DNA of 64,000 nucleotides from Nostoc sp. FACHB-280 (GTDB lineage Bacteria > Cyanobacteriota > Cyanobacteriia > Cyanobacteriales > Nostocaceae), in NCBI RefSeq assembly GCF_014697615.1, contig NZ_JACJSD010000007.1, forward strand, positions 1 to 64,000. Reading direction: 5' to 3'. Shown here in pieces: positions 57,201-64,000 of this stretch (position 1 is its first letter; each line of letters begins with the position of its first letter). Below the pieces are notes generated by a model that saw nothing but the letters and a program-made list of their open reading frames with translations, was not told where the DNA came from and did no database searches. The position numbers were made by a program, and so were the translations under genes.

Positions 57201-57986
57201 ATGGGATTATTTGATCGGATTAAACGAGTCGTCAGTGCCAACATCAATGACTTGGTAAATAAAGCTGAAGATCCAGAAAAAATGCTAGAGCAAGCAGTTC
57301 TGGAAATGCAGGAAGACTTGGTACAGTTGAAACAAGGTGTTGCTCAAGCGATCGCTGCTCAAAAACGAACTGAAAAACAGTACAACGACAATCTCAACGA
57401 AGTCAATAAATGGCAGCGCAACGCTCAACTAGCACTGCAAAAAGGCGATGAAAACTTGGCGCGTCAAGCCCTAGAACGGAAAAAAACTTTTAACGATACT
57501 GCTACAGCCCTCAAAGCTAGTTTAGATCAGCAAGTTGCTCAAGTTGAAACTCTAAAACGCAATTTAATTCAGCTAGAAAGCAAAATCTCCGAAGCCAAAA
57601 CCAAAAAAGAAATGCTCAAAGCGCGGATCACCACCGCTAAAGCCCAAGAGCAACTCGAAGGTATGGTACGCGGGATGAACAGCAGCAGTGCAATGGCAGC
57701 TTTTGAGCGGATGGAAGAAAAAGTTCTGATGCAAGAAGCCCGCGCCCAATCTGCCGCAGAACTCGCTGGTGCTGATTTAGAAAGCCAGTTTGCCCGTTTA
57801 GAAGCGGGAAGTGATGTAGATGATGAATTGGCAGCTTTAAAAGCTTCACTAGCACCCGCCAGCCCCGCCAATCAACCCCAACTACCACCACAGCAAGCAA
57901 CTCCTTCCCAACCTACGCCTCCCCAAACCAATGAAGTTGTTGACGCTGAGTTGGAATCTTTACGCAAGCAACTAGATCAAATGTAA
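57201..57986 (+). CDS. vipp1: Vipp1/IM30-like protein (261 aa)
   Basis: Paralogue of the preceding protein, needed in cyanobacteria and plastids for thylakoid membrane formation and maintenance. The amphipathic helix MGLFDRIKRVVSANINDLVN is followed by AEDPEKMLEQAVLEMQEDLV, a long coiled coil, and about 45 extra residues: a Pro/Gln linker (PASPANQPQLPPQQATPSQP) and a terminal helix DAELESLRKQLDQM, the usual Vipp1 extension. ATG 57201 with AAGGAAAAG. The presence of both paralogues in tandem suggests divided roles (stress versus thylakoid), which is inference. Confidence 0.92.
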   Translation: MGLFDRIKRVVSANINDLVNKAEDPEKMLEQAVLEMQEDLVQLKQGVAQAIAAQKRTEKQYNDNLNEVNKWQRNAQLALQKGDENLARQALERKKTFNDTATALKASLDQQVAQVETLKRNLIQLESKISEAKTKKEMLKARITTAKAQEQLEGMVRGMNSSSAMAAFERMEEKVLMQEARAQSAAELAGADLESQFARLEAGSDVDDELAALKASLAPASPANQPQLPPQQATPSQPTPPQTNEVVDAELESLRKQLDQM

Positions 57987-58015
57987 AATTTGACTAGATT
58001 AGCTATTAGACACAT

Positions 58016-58071
58016 GACTTACGCACACACCCTGGCTACAACCCTTGATTTTTCGTCCCACTACGTAAGTC
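58016..58071. mobile_element. Short MITE-like element, GACTTACG ends (56 bp)
   Basis: GACTTACG (58016-58023) and CGTAAGTC (58064-58071) are inverse, and the left end continues GACTTACGCA like the element at 33919-34010. Flanks show no clear duplication, so it may be an internally deleted copy. Confidence 0.55.
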
Positions 58072-58262
58072 CGGCAACACTCAAGCTGTATATTTAATTT
58101 AGATGTGTTTAGCTTACTGATTTGAGCTAGTCCCACACCTGTTGGTTGTGGGATTTTGCGTCAGTAGTCAACAGTCAATGAATTATCGACTATGGACTAT
58201 TGACAACTTTGGGATAAAGTATTTTTTGTGCCAAGTATTAATGTCCACTAATGGAGACTGCC

Positions 58263-58598
58263 ATGAGTAAGGGTGTAATCACCATCACTGATGCTGAGTT
58301 TGAAACCGAAGTGTTGAAATCTGAGCAGCCTGTATTAGTTTACTTTTGGGCTTCTTGGTGCGGCCCATGTCAGTTAATGTCGCCACTGATTAATTTAGCG
58401 GCCAACCAATATAGCGATCGCCTGAAAATTGTCAAAATGGAAGTTGACCCCAATCCCATTTCTGTCAAACAGTACGGGGTAGAAGGTGTACCAGCTTTAA
58501 GGCTAATTCAAGGGGAAAAATTATTAGAATCAACTGAGGGAGTTATTAGTAAAGACAAATTACTGAGTCTGCTAGATACGCATTTAAATAAAAATTAG
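58263..58598 (+). CDS. Thioredoxin-like protein (111 aa)
   Basis: Thioredoxin fold with the redox motif in FWASWCGPCQLMSPLI and the cis-Pro segment VEGVPALRLIQGEKLLE. The N-terminal half (GVITITDAEFETEVLKSEQP) has the canonical strand-helix order. No signal peptide, so cytosolic. GGAG lies 7 bp before ATG 58263, which is preferred over ATG 58251. An inverted repeat follows the stop. An aminotransferase gene follows; no known shared pathway. Confidence 0.93.
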   Translation: MSKGVITITDAEFETEVLKSEQPVLVYFWASWCGPCQLMSPLINLAANQYSDRLKIVKMEVDPNPISVKQYGVEGVPALRLIQGEKLLESTEGVISKDKLLSLLDTHLNKN

Positions 58599-58611
58599 TC
58601 ATTAGTCATTG

Positions 58612-58648
58612 GTCATTGGTCATTAGCAAATGACTAATGACCAATGAC
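58612..58648. repeat. Inverted repeat of GTCATTGGTCATTAG type after thioredoxin gene
   Basis: GTCATTGGTCATTAG (58612-58626) and its exact inverse (58634-58648) with 7 bases between, flanked by further GTCATT- and GGACAAA-type copies. The type recurs near 34030-34075. It can act as a terminator and supplies a false ATG (58644) to the next gene. Confidence 0.7.
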
Positions 58649-58664
58649 AAAGGACAAAGGACAA

Positions 58665-59858
58665 ATGACTAACATCCAATTTGCACAACGTTTACAACCT
58701 CTACAATTTAATGTGTTTGCGGAGATGGACAAAGCTAAAGCGGCGGCTTTGTCTGTTGGGCAGCAGTTAATTGATTTATCATTGGGTTCTTCGGATTTGC
58801 CGACTGAGGCGCACGTTCTAGAAGCGATCGCCCAATCTTTACATGACCACAGCACCCACGGTTATTTGTTATTTAACGGTACACAAGCCTTTCGACAAGC
58901 GGCTGCTAACTGGTATGAGCAGAAATTTGGCATCAAAGTTGATCCCGAAACCGAGGTGTTACCTTTAATTGGTTCTCAAGAAGGTACGGCTCATTTACCT
59001 CTAGCTTTATTAAATCCTGGGGATTTTGCCTTATTGCTCGACCCTGGTTATCCCTCCCACGCAGGCGGAGTTTATTTAGCCAGTGGACAAATTTATCCTA
59101 TGCCATTACTGGCAGAAAATGGTTTCTTACCAGTATTAGCTGATATTCCGGATGCAGTTGTGGCTCAGTCGAAGATGATGGTGTTGAGCTATCCCCATAA
59201 TCCCACAGCCGCGATCGCCCCTTTGGCTTTTTTCCAAGAAGCTGTGGCTTTTTGTCAGCAACACAATATTGTGTTAGTTCACGATTTCCCCTATGTAGAT
59301 TTGGTGTTTGAGGGAATTCAGGGAATGGAATCCCCATCTTTAGTACCGTCAATTCTGCAAGCTGACCCAGAAAAAAGCGTCTCGATTGAATTTTTCACCC
59401 TTTCTAAGTCTTACAATATGGGTGGTTTCCGCATTGGTTATGCCATTGGCAATGCTGAGTTAATCAAAGCTTTACGTCACATCAAAGCCGCAGTTGATTT
59501 TAATCAGTATAGAGGAATTTTGAATGGGGCGATCGCAGCCCTAACCGGGCCACAAGCCGGAGTCACCAATACAGTCGCCACCTTCCGCCAACGCCGTGAT
59601 GCTTTTGTGAATGCTTTACATCGCATTGGTTGGCAAGTTCCCAGTCCCGAAGCCACAATGTATATTTGGGCTAAGTTACCCGCACTTTGGCAAAATAACT
59701 CTGTGGAATTTTGTACTCAGTTAGTCAAACAAACAGGGGTAGCAGCTTCTCCCGGTGCTGGTTTTGGTAAATCTGGAGAAGGATATGTCCGGTTTGCCTT
59801 GGTACATGAGCCAGCTTTATTAGAAACTGCCGTGGAACGAATTGCTAAGTTTCTTTAA
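58665..59858 (+). CDS. PLP-dependent class I/II aminotransferase (397 aa)
   Basis: Fold type I aminotransferase: LSLGSSDLPTEAHVLEAIA near the N-terminus, GSQEGTAHLPLALLNPGD, LSYPHNPTAAIAPLAFF, and the Schiff-base Lys in FTLSKSYNMGGFRIGYAIGN. Closest by motif to the LL-diaminopimelate/AlaT-like aminotransferase group, but the donor is not assignable. The frame opens at ATG 58644 inside a repeat; ATG 58665 (MTNIQFAQRL) is preferred because the repeat would otherwise encode the first seven residues. No pathway neighbours. Confidence 0.9.
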   Translation: MTNIQFAQRLQPLQFNVFAEMDKAKAAALSVGQQLIDLSLGSSDLPTEAHVLEAIAQSLHDHSTHGYLLFNGTQAFRQAAANWYEQKFGIKVDPETEVLPLIGSQEGTAHLPLALLNPGDFALLLDPGYPSHAGGVYLASGQIYPMPLLAENGFLPVLADIPDAVVAQSKMMVLSYPHNPTAAIAPLAFFQEAVAFCQQHNIVLVHDFPYVDLVFEGIQGMESPSLVPSILQADPEKSVSIEFFTLSKSYNMGGFRIGYAIGNAELIKALRHIKAAVDFNQYRGILNGAIAALTGPQAGVTNTVATFRQRRDAFVNALHRIGWQVPSPEATMYIWAKLPALWQNNSVEFCTQLVKQTGVAASPGAGFGKSGEGYVRFALVHEPALLETAVERIAKFL

Positions 59859-60031
59859 GTACGCCGAGGTCAGTAGATTTATCAAGTCTTGATGTTAAAT
59901 TGGTCAGAATTTGATTAATCCCTGGCTAATTTTGAATTTGTTTAAGATAAACTACAGAGAAATTACGGAAATGTCATCGAGATATTAAAATCTATCGGTG
60001 ACAGTAGACTAGAAGTGGTGAATAGGGGTGC

Positions 60032-60403
60032 ATGGCAAGTAGTGTAGTAAAAATTAGCCTTTGTGCTGTGTCTTTCTTTGTAATTAGTGCTTGGGGACAG
60101 CAGTCAGTTTGGGGCTTAAACAACACTTCATTAATAGAACCAGAACAGACGAGTTCCCAACTAGAAGTAACTGAAGATGAAAATCATACCAGCCCAAATC
60201 ATGACTACACGCCCAGTTTGATTCCTACCTCTAAAAGTGATGCACCTGTATCTAGTTACATTCCTCCCTATAGCAATAGGTGGGCAAACCTCAACAGTAC
60301 AAATCCCAGCCCCCGCAGAGTCCCAGAACCTTCAGTATTGCTAGGATTAATTGCGATCGCCAGTTGCTTAGGAATGCAGCATCAGCAGAAAAAAGCTAGG
60401 TAG
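60032..60403 (+). CDS. PEP-CTERM sorting-signal protein (123 aa)
   Basis: Signal peptide-like start (ISLCAVSFFVISAWG) and a C-terminal PEP-CTERM sequence: VPEPSVLLGLIAIASCLG, then a basic tail QQKKAR. The middle is polar, Ser/Thr/Pro-rich and probably unstructured. PEP-CTERM proteins are exported and processed by exosortase. AGGGG precedes ATG 60032. The other PEP-CTERM gene of the window lies 420 bp downstream on the same strand. Function unknown. Confidence 0.85.
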   Translation: MASSVVKISLCAVSFFVISAWGQQSVWGLNNTSLIEPEQTSSQLEVTEDENHTSPNHDYTPSLIPTSKSDAPVSSYIPPYSNRWANLNSTNPSPRRVPEPSVLLGLIAIASCLGMQHQQKKAR

Positions 60404-60822
60404 TAAAAGTCTTTTGAACAGAAAAATGGGGCGAGGAGTAAAGAACGCGCCACAACCTATCAATCCTATTCCCCGGCGATGCACTAAGCTTGCTGAAGTG
60501 TTGCCTGTTGCCCATTCCCTGTTACCGTTTCAATCAATGTCATATTCACGACACTAGGAAAATTAGTAATATCGTAGATTTGCTGAAATCAATAGCAAAA
60601 GATTAGTCATCTTTTTATTTAGAATCCACAACAGCTTTACCCAATAAAGTCTCCCCGTTTCCTAAACTAGATTGGTGTGCATAACTACGAGGGATGATTA
60701 AAAGCTGGTGATTTTTGAGACCAGCCGCATTCTTTAAAAGTCAAAGCCTGTAGTCAGGCTCATCCAATTCCAGAAACAAATAGAAGTATATAAAATCACA
60801 GCAAAACTGGCGGAGACAGTAA
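60404..60822. other. Intergenic region with dispersed repeat
   Basis: Carries GCGATGCACTAAGCTTGC near 60477, a type also found near 54188, and presumably the promoter of the large PEP-CTERM gene. No gene supported; an apparent frame on the minus strand at 60741-60932 overlaps the next gene and is a shadow. Confidence 0.5.
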
Positions 60823-62265
60823 ATGAAAAGAACTTTGAAAACACTTGTAATTGGTGCCTCAATGGCTGTTGGCGTGAGTGCGATCGCCTCTAATCCAGCA
60901 CAAGCTACAACTTTTTCCTTCAACGATACCAACGAAATTAAGACTTACACAGGTGGCTCCAACGGCCAATTTATTACAGGCGATACCACTGCTGCTATTA
61001 AAGCTTTAACAGATAAAGATGCTAGTTCTAACGTTGAACTTTGGCACAGTACAGAAAATCCTACTTCTAATGTTGGCTTCACTGCAACCAAAGGAAAATA
61101 CAACGCCACTGTTACTAGTGTCACTGCTGACGACTGGAAGAGTTTTAGTTCCCAATGGGTAAATGATTTATTGACTAATTACACTCCATTTCAGTCAGTT
61201 TGGAACGGTTTTTCAGCCGACACTAAATCACTAGTCACCAATTATTTGCCTTCTTTGGGAATGGGAGACCCCAACATTGGCGGTTTCCAATTCGATAAAA
61301 ATGGTGGCGTAGAACTGAAATTAGTTGGTCACTTGGATGTCAAGAGTAAGCTTGCAAGCACTATTTCACTTCAGGTTGATAATACTTGGGATTCACTGAA
61401 ATCGAAGTTTCCTCAACAAACAACTCTACCAACCCTCTCAGAAGTTGAAACTCTGATTCCACAACTGCAAACACAACTAGATGCCATTCCTGGACAAATC
61501 ACCACAGCGCAAACACAACTGAACACTGTTAACGGACAAATCACCACAGCGCAAACACAACTGAACACTGTTAACGGACAAATCACCACAGCGCAAAATC
61601 AACTGAACACTGTTAACTCACAAATCACCACAACACAAACACAACTGAACACTGTTAACTCACAAATCACCACAACGCAAAATCAGCTAAACGCAACTCC
61701 TTTAACCAACACAACACTAAGACAAACACTGACAAACACACTCAACACCCTAAATACCCAAAAAACTCAGCTAACAAGCACACTCAGCACTCTAAATACC
61801 ACTAAGACTCAACTCACAAGTGGACTCAGCACTCTAAATACCACTAAAACTCAACTCACAAGTGGAATCAACACCCTAAATACCGCCAAAACTCAACTCA
61901 CAAGTGGAATCAACACCCTAGAGACTGCCAAAACTCAACTTCCAGAGCAAATCTCTAAACTGACATCTTTTAAAGATATACTGAGCCTGCAAGATGCACT
62001 CAAGAAGTACGAAGGTGAAATTGGTGCTAGTGAAATCGCCAAAGTAGTTACTGGTGGTAAGACTTACTACGCTTACAGCTTTAAGTCGACTGCATCTGGT
62101 ATTACCGCTTCTGATGACGGTGTATCTTACAGTGCTATTTACACTTGGCAAACACCAGGCTATGTTTCTTCCACTTCCGTACCAGAACCTTCAGTAGTAT
62201 TGGGTATGTTGGGTGTGGCTGGAATCGTTGCTACACAACGCAAGTTAAAGAAAGTTTCCGGTTGA
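60823..62265 (+). CDS. Large PEP-CTERM protein with 14-residue coiled-coil repeats (480 aa)
   Basis: Signal peptide (LKTLVIGASMAVGVSAIAS, cleavage after AQA). The N-terminal domain (TTFSFNDTNEIKTYTGG and following, to about residue 205) has no recognised family. It is followed by two repeat blocks: five copies of about GQITTAQTQLNTVN and five of about STLNTTKTQLTSGL, both 14-residue heptad-pair repeats expected to form coiled coils. A short domain (YAYSFKSTASGITASDDG) and the C-terminal VPEPSVVLGMLGVAG plus a basic tail (RKLKKVSG) complete it. GGAGACAG precedes ATG 60823. Exported or surface-anchored; function unknown. Confidence 0.88.
   Translation: MKRTLKTLVIGASMAVGVSAIASNPAQATTFSFNDTNEIKTYTGGSNGQFITGDTTAAIKALTDKDASSNVELWHSTENPTSNVGFTATKGKYNATVTSVTADDWKSFSSQWVNDLLTNYTPFQSVWNGFSADTKSLVTNYLPSLGMGDPNIGGFQFDKNGGVELKLVGHLDVKSKLASTISLQVDNTWDSLKSKFPQQTTLPTLSEVETLIPQLQTQLDAIPGQITTAQTQLNTVNGQITTAQTQLNTVNGQITTAQNQLNTVNSQITTTQTQLNTVNSQITTTQNQLNATPLTNTTLRQTLTNTLNTLNTQKTQLTSTLSTLNTTKTQLTSGLSTLNTTKTQLTSGINTLNTAKTQLTSGINTLETAKTQLPEQISKLTSFKDILSLQDALKKYEGEIGASEIAKVVTGGKTYYAYSFKSTASGITASDDGVSYSAIYTWQTPGYVSSTSVPEPSVVLGMLGVAGIVATQRKLKKVSG
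61492..61945 (+). repeat. Two blocks of 42-bp coding tandem repeats
   Basis: Block 1 (about 61492-61695) repeats GGACAAATCACCACAGCG with the rest of the unit; block 2 (about 61741-61945) repeats ACTCAACTCACAAGTGGA in about 42-bp periods. Nucleotide identity is high within blocks, indicating recent duplication; 42 bp is two heptads, so copy changes keep frame and register. Confidence 0.85.
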
Positions 62266-62294
62266 GACTCCGGTTTCCATTCCAAATAATCACC

Positions 62295-62321
62295 AAAGGA
62301 GCAACTATGCTCCTTTTTTTT
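62295..62321 (+). terminator. Rho-independent terminator after the large PEP-CTERM gene
   Basis: AAAGGAGCA (62295-62303), loop ACTA, TGCTCCTTT (62308-62316) followed by a T run to 62321. About 30 bp past the stop. Confidence 0.92.
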
Positions 62322-62662
62322 ATGAAATCTTTATACCTTTCCTGTGGAATTACTGTTGTATATATCACTGTAATAAGCCATTTATGTAAGTACATATACA
62401 TGACTGGAAACAAATTCACAATCAAGTTCTATAATAGAAATATCAAGATTTGTTAAGTAAATATTAATTTTTTATTAAAATAATTAAATAAATCATAATG
62501 ATATTATTTAGTAAATACTAAGATAAAAGCTAACTTTTATTGACTATTTTTTGATATAGAGAAATAGTATAAATAGATTTTTATTAATTTAATAGTTCGC
62601 CTAACAACATATTTTTTATTCAATTTCGAGCCTGGAATGTATATCTTCAATTCTATTTTGTA
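62322..62662. other. AT-rich intergenic region
   Basis: Very AT-rich stretch upstream of the receiver gene. No gene, repeat or RNA recognised. Confidence 0.4.
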
Positions 62663-63085
62663 ATGACAGTAAACTTACTCACCATTAATCAGCAAGTGCA
62701 TCTCAATCAATTAAAAAGAGTCTTATTAATTGAAGATAACCATGTAAACCGGATGTTGCTGAGTGACTATCTAGGTTACTGTGGATATGATGTCAAAAGT
62801 TTGTCAAATGGTACAGCGTTATTTTCAACGGTCAACACATTTCAGCCCGATTTAGTGTTACTAGATTTAAAATTACCTGATATTGATGGCTATTGGCTGT
62901 TAGAACAAATCCAACAACATCCATACGTATCTAAAATACCTGTGATTGTGATTTCAGCCTTTGCTTTTAAAGCAGATCAAGAACGAGCTATACATTTAGG
63001 CGCACGTCGTTATCTTGTCAAACCAATTAATCTCAACGCTTTGATGATGACCATTGAAGAAGAGTTGGCTTGTCACTGTATTTAA
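62663..63085 (+). CDS. Single-domain response regulator (140 aa)
   Basis: Receiver domain only. Phosphorylation site Asp in LVLLDLKLPDIDGYWL, acidic pocket in RVLLIEDNHVNRMLL, the conserved Ser/Ala pair in PVIVISAFAFKAD, and Lys in RRYLVKPIN. No output domain, so it acts by protein contact in a phosphorelay like CheY or the Rcp/DivK type. A short N-terminal extension of about 18 residues precedes the domain. The PAS-GGDEF gene follows 232 bp downstream on the same strand and may belong to the same pathway. Confidence 0.92.
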   Translation: MTVNLLTINQQVHLNQLKRVLLIEDNHVNRMLLSDYLGYCGYDVKSLSNGTALFSTVNTFQPDLVLLDLKLPDIDGYWLLEQIQQHPYVSKIPVIVISAFAFKADQERAIHLGARRYLVKPINLNALMMTIEEELACHCI

Positions 63086-63317
63086 AATTAACATTTTGAT
63101 TTTTATACCAACTTTATCAGAATTAGTACTCGATAAATCTTATAAAGACAGATTTTTGAAATACACGTAGTGGCGTAGTAACGCTAAAATATGGCGTTGA
63201 AGAATTTCCAAATTCAAAACGGATTATTCGAGATATTGATTATCATAGAATTATTCACCTTCAGATTCAGTTAACAATTCCCACAATATCGGAACTTAGC
63301 AAATAGGTAGTCTTAAC

Positions 63318-64000
63318 ATGCTGACGCACAAAATCCTAGTTGCTGAGGATGAAAATTTCTTTATTAACGAGAAAATGCAGAAACAACAGCAACCAATGGT
63401 GGCAATGATTAACAGTATGCAACATGCTGTAGTTGTCACGGATACTGATGGTTGCATTCAATTTATGAATTCAATGGCGGAAATGCTGACAGGTTGGCAG
63501 CTAAAAGAAGCACAGGGAAAAAATGTAGCAGAAGTTGTGAAACTAATTGACAAAGATATAGAAGAAGCAATTGAAAATTTAGCTACACAAATAATATTTA
63601 CAGGAACAATTGTATATTTACCAGATAACTGTGTATTAATTAATAAACATGGGAGAGAAATATTCGTTGGAGATTATGCTGCACCGATTCGTGATAGTAG
63701 TAATAATATTACTGGTACAGTATTAGTTCTTCAAGAAGTCACCCAACGCAAAATTATGGAGTCACGACTGCTTCAGAATGCGTTTTATGATGGATTGACA
63801 GCATTACCAAATCGAGCTTTATTTTTAGATCGATTAAAACAAGCGGTAGAAAGAAGTAAACGCCGGATAGATTACCGTTTTGGCATTTTATTTTTAGATT
63901 TAGATGGCTTTGAGGAATTGAACGATCGCTATGGTCATACGATGGGCGATGATTTATTAATAGCGATCGCTCGCAGGTTAGAATCGTGCCTACGCAGTGG
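63318..64000 (+). CDS. PAS-GGDEF protein, C-terminus cut by the window edge
   Basis: Open frame from ATG 63318 to the end of the window without a stop, at least 227 residues. Begins MLTHKILVAEDENFFINEKM, then a PAS domain (MQHAVVVTDTDGCIQFMNSM to GTVLVLQEVTQRK), a coiled linker and the start of a GGDEF domain (FYDGLTALPNRALFLDRL, FGILFLDLDGFEELNDRYGH). The GGDEF active-site sequence itself lies beyond the edge, so activity cannot be judged. The N-terminal VAEDENF resembles the beginning of a receiver domain but the rest of that domain is absent. Probably a c-di-GMP enzyme working with the upstream receiver. Confidence 0.85.
   Translation, partial: MLTHKILVAEDENFFINEKMQKQQQPMVAMINSMQHAVVVTDTDGCIQFMNSMAEMLTGWQLKEAQGKNVAEVVKLIDKDIEEAIENLATQIIFTGTIVYLPDNCVLINKHGREIFVGDYAAPIRDSSNNITGTVLVLQEVTQRKIMESRLLQNAFYDGLTALPNRALFLDRLKQAVERSKRRIDYRFGILFLDLDGFEELNDRYGHTMGDDLLIAIARRLESCLRS

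Overview
The window comes from a filamentous, heterocyst-forming cyanobacterium of the Nostoc/Anabaena type. The signs are many HIP1 octamers (GCGATCGC) in and between genes, moderate-to-low GC, phylloquinone genes (menD, menB), tandem HLIP genes, a Vipp1/PspA pair, NblS, XisH/XisI-type genes, and a cnfR(patB)-coxB2A2C2 locus arranged as at the heterocyst locus of Anabaena sp. PCC 7120. No rRNA, tRNA, CRISPR array, complete insertion sequence or phage module was recognised.

Layout. 0.6-7 kb: two short-chain dehydrogenases flanking a Crp-like regulator, two small hypothetical genes, a MATE exporter and a type II NADH dehydrogenase. 7.5-16.4 kb: nblS and purD, a sugar-nucleotide epimerase and a 1310-residue DUF2157-like membrane protein. 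16.7-24 kb: a small secreted protein, a DUF433/PIN-like toxin-antitoxin pair, nadA, a DUF2358 protein, a 2-oxoglutarate oxygenase, a histidine-box membrane protein, and an xisH-xisI pair whose xisH is split by a 187-bp MITE. 24-28.2 kb: a membrane protein with seven ~95-residue repeats, divergent from two HLIP genes that carry a consensus HLR1 box. 28.2-34.9 kb: cnfR and, divergently, a small membrane gene with coxB2, coxA2 and coxC2, interrupted by two MITEs and followed by a 21-bp minisatellite. 35-43 kb: CorA, UPF0182, pentapeptide/TPR and RTX-like proteins. 43-54 kb: a 33-residue membrane miniprotein, membrane proteins, a WG-repeat gene broken by TGA, an SbcD-like nuclease, menD and menB. 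54-64 kb: a DciA-like gene, a SPOR-like membrane protein, two PspA/IM30 genes, thioredoxin, an aminotransferase, two PEP-CTERM proteins, a receiver protein and a PAS-GGDEF gene cut by the window end.

Functional links. NblS (7.6 kb) normally signals to RpaB, which binds HLR1, so the HLIP genes at 27.7 kb are plausible targets of a kinase encoded 18 kb away. CnfR activates nitrogenase genes under microoxic conditions and the Cox2 oxidase removes oxygen in heterocysts, which explains their adjacency. MenD and MenB both serve phylloquinone synthesis.

The least expected material is repetitive: small MITE-like elements with recognisable ends (one splitting xisH with an 8-bp target duplication, one inserted into a pre-existing inverted repeat between coxA2 and coxC2), a 9-bp tandem repeat that recurs between genes and has also expanded in frame inside a membrane protein, and the 10-copy 21-bp minisatellite after coxC2. 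No clearly new multi-gene system was identified. The best candidates for follow-up are the seven-repeat membrane protein beside the HLIP genes, the 33-residue membrane protein, and the TGA-split WG-repeat gene.
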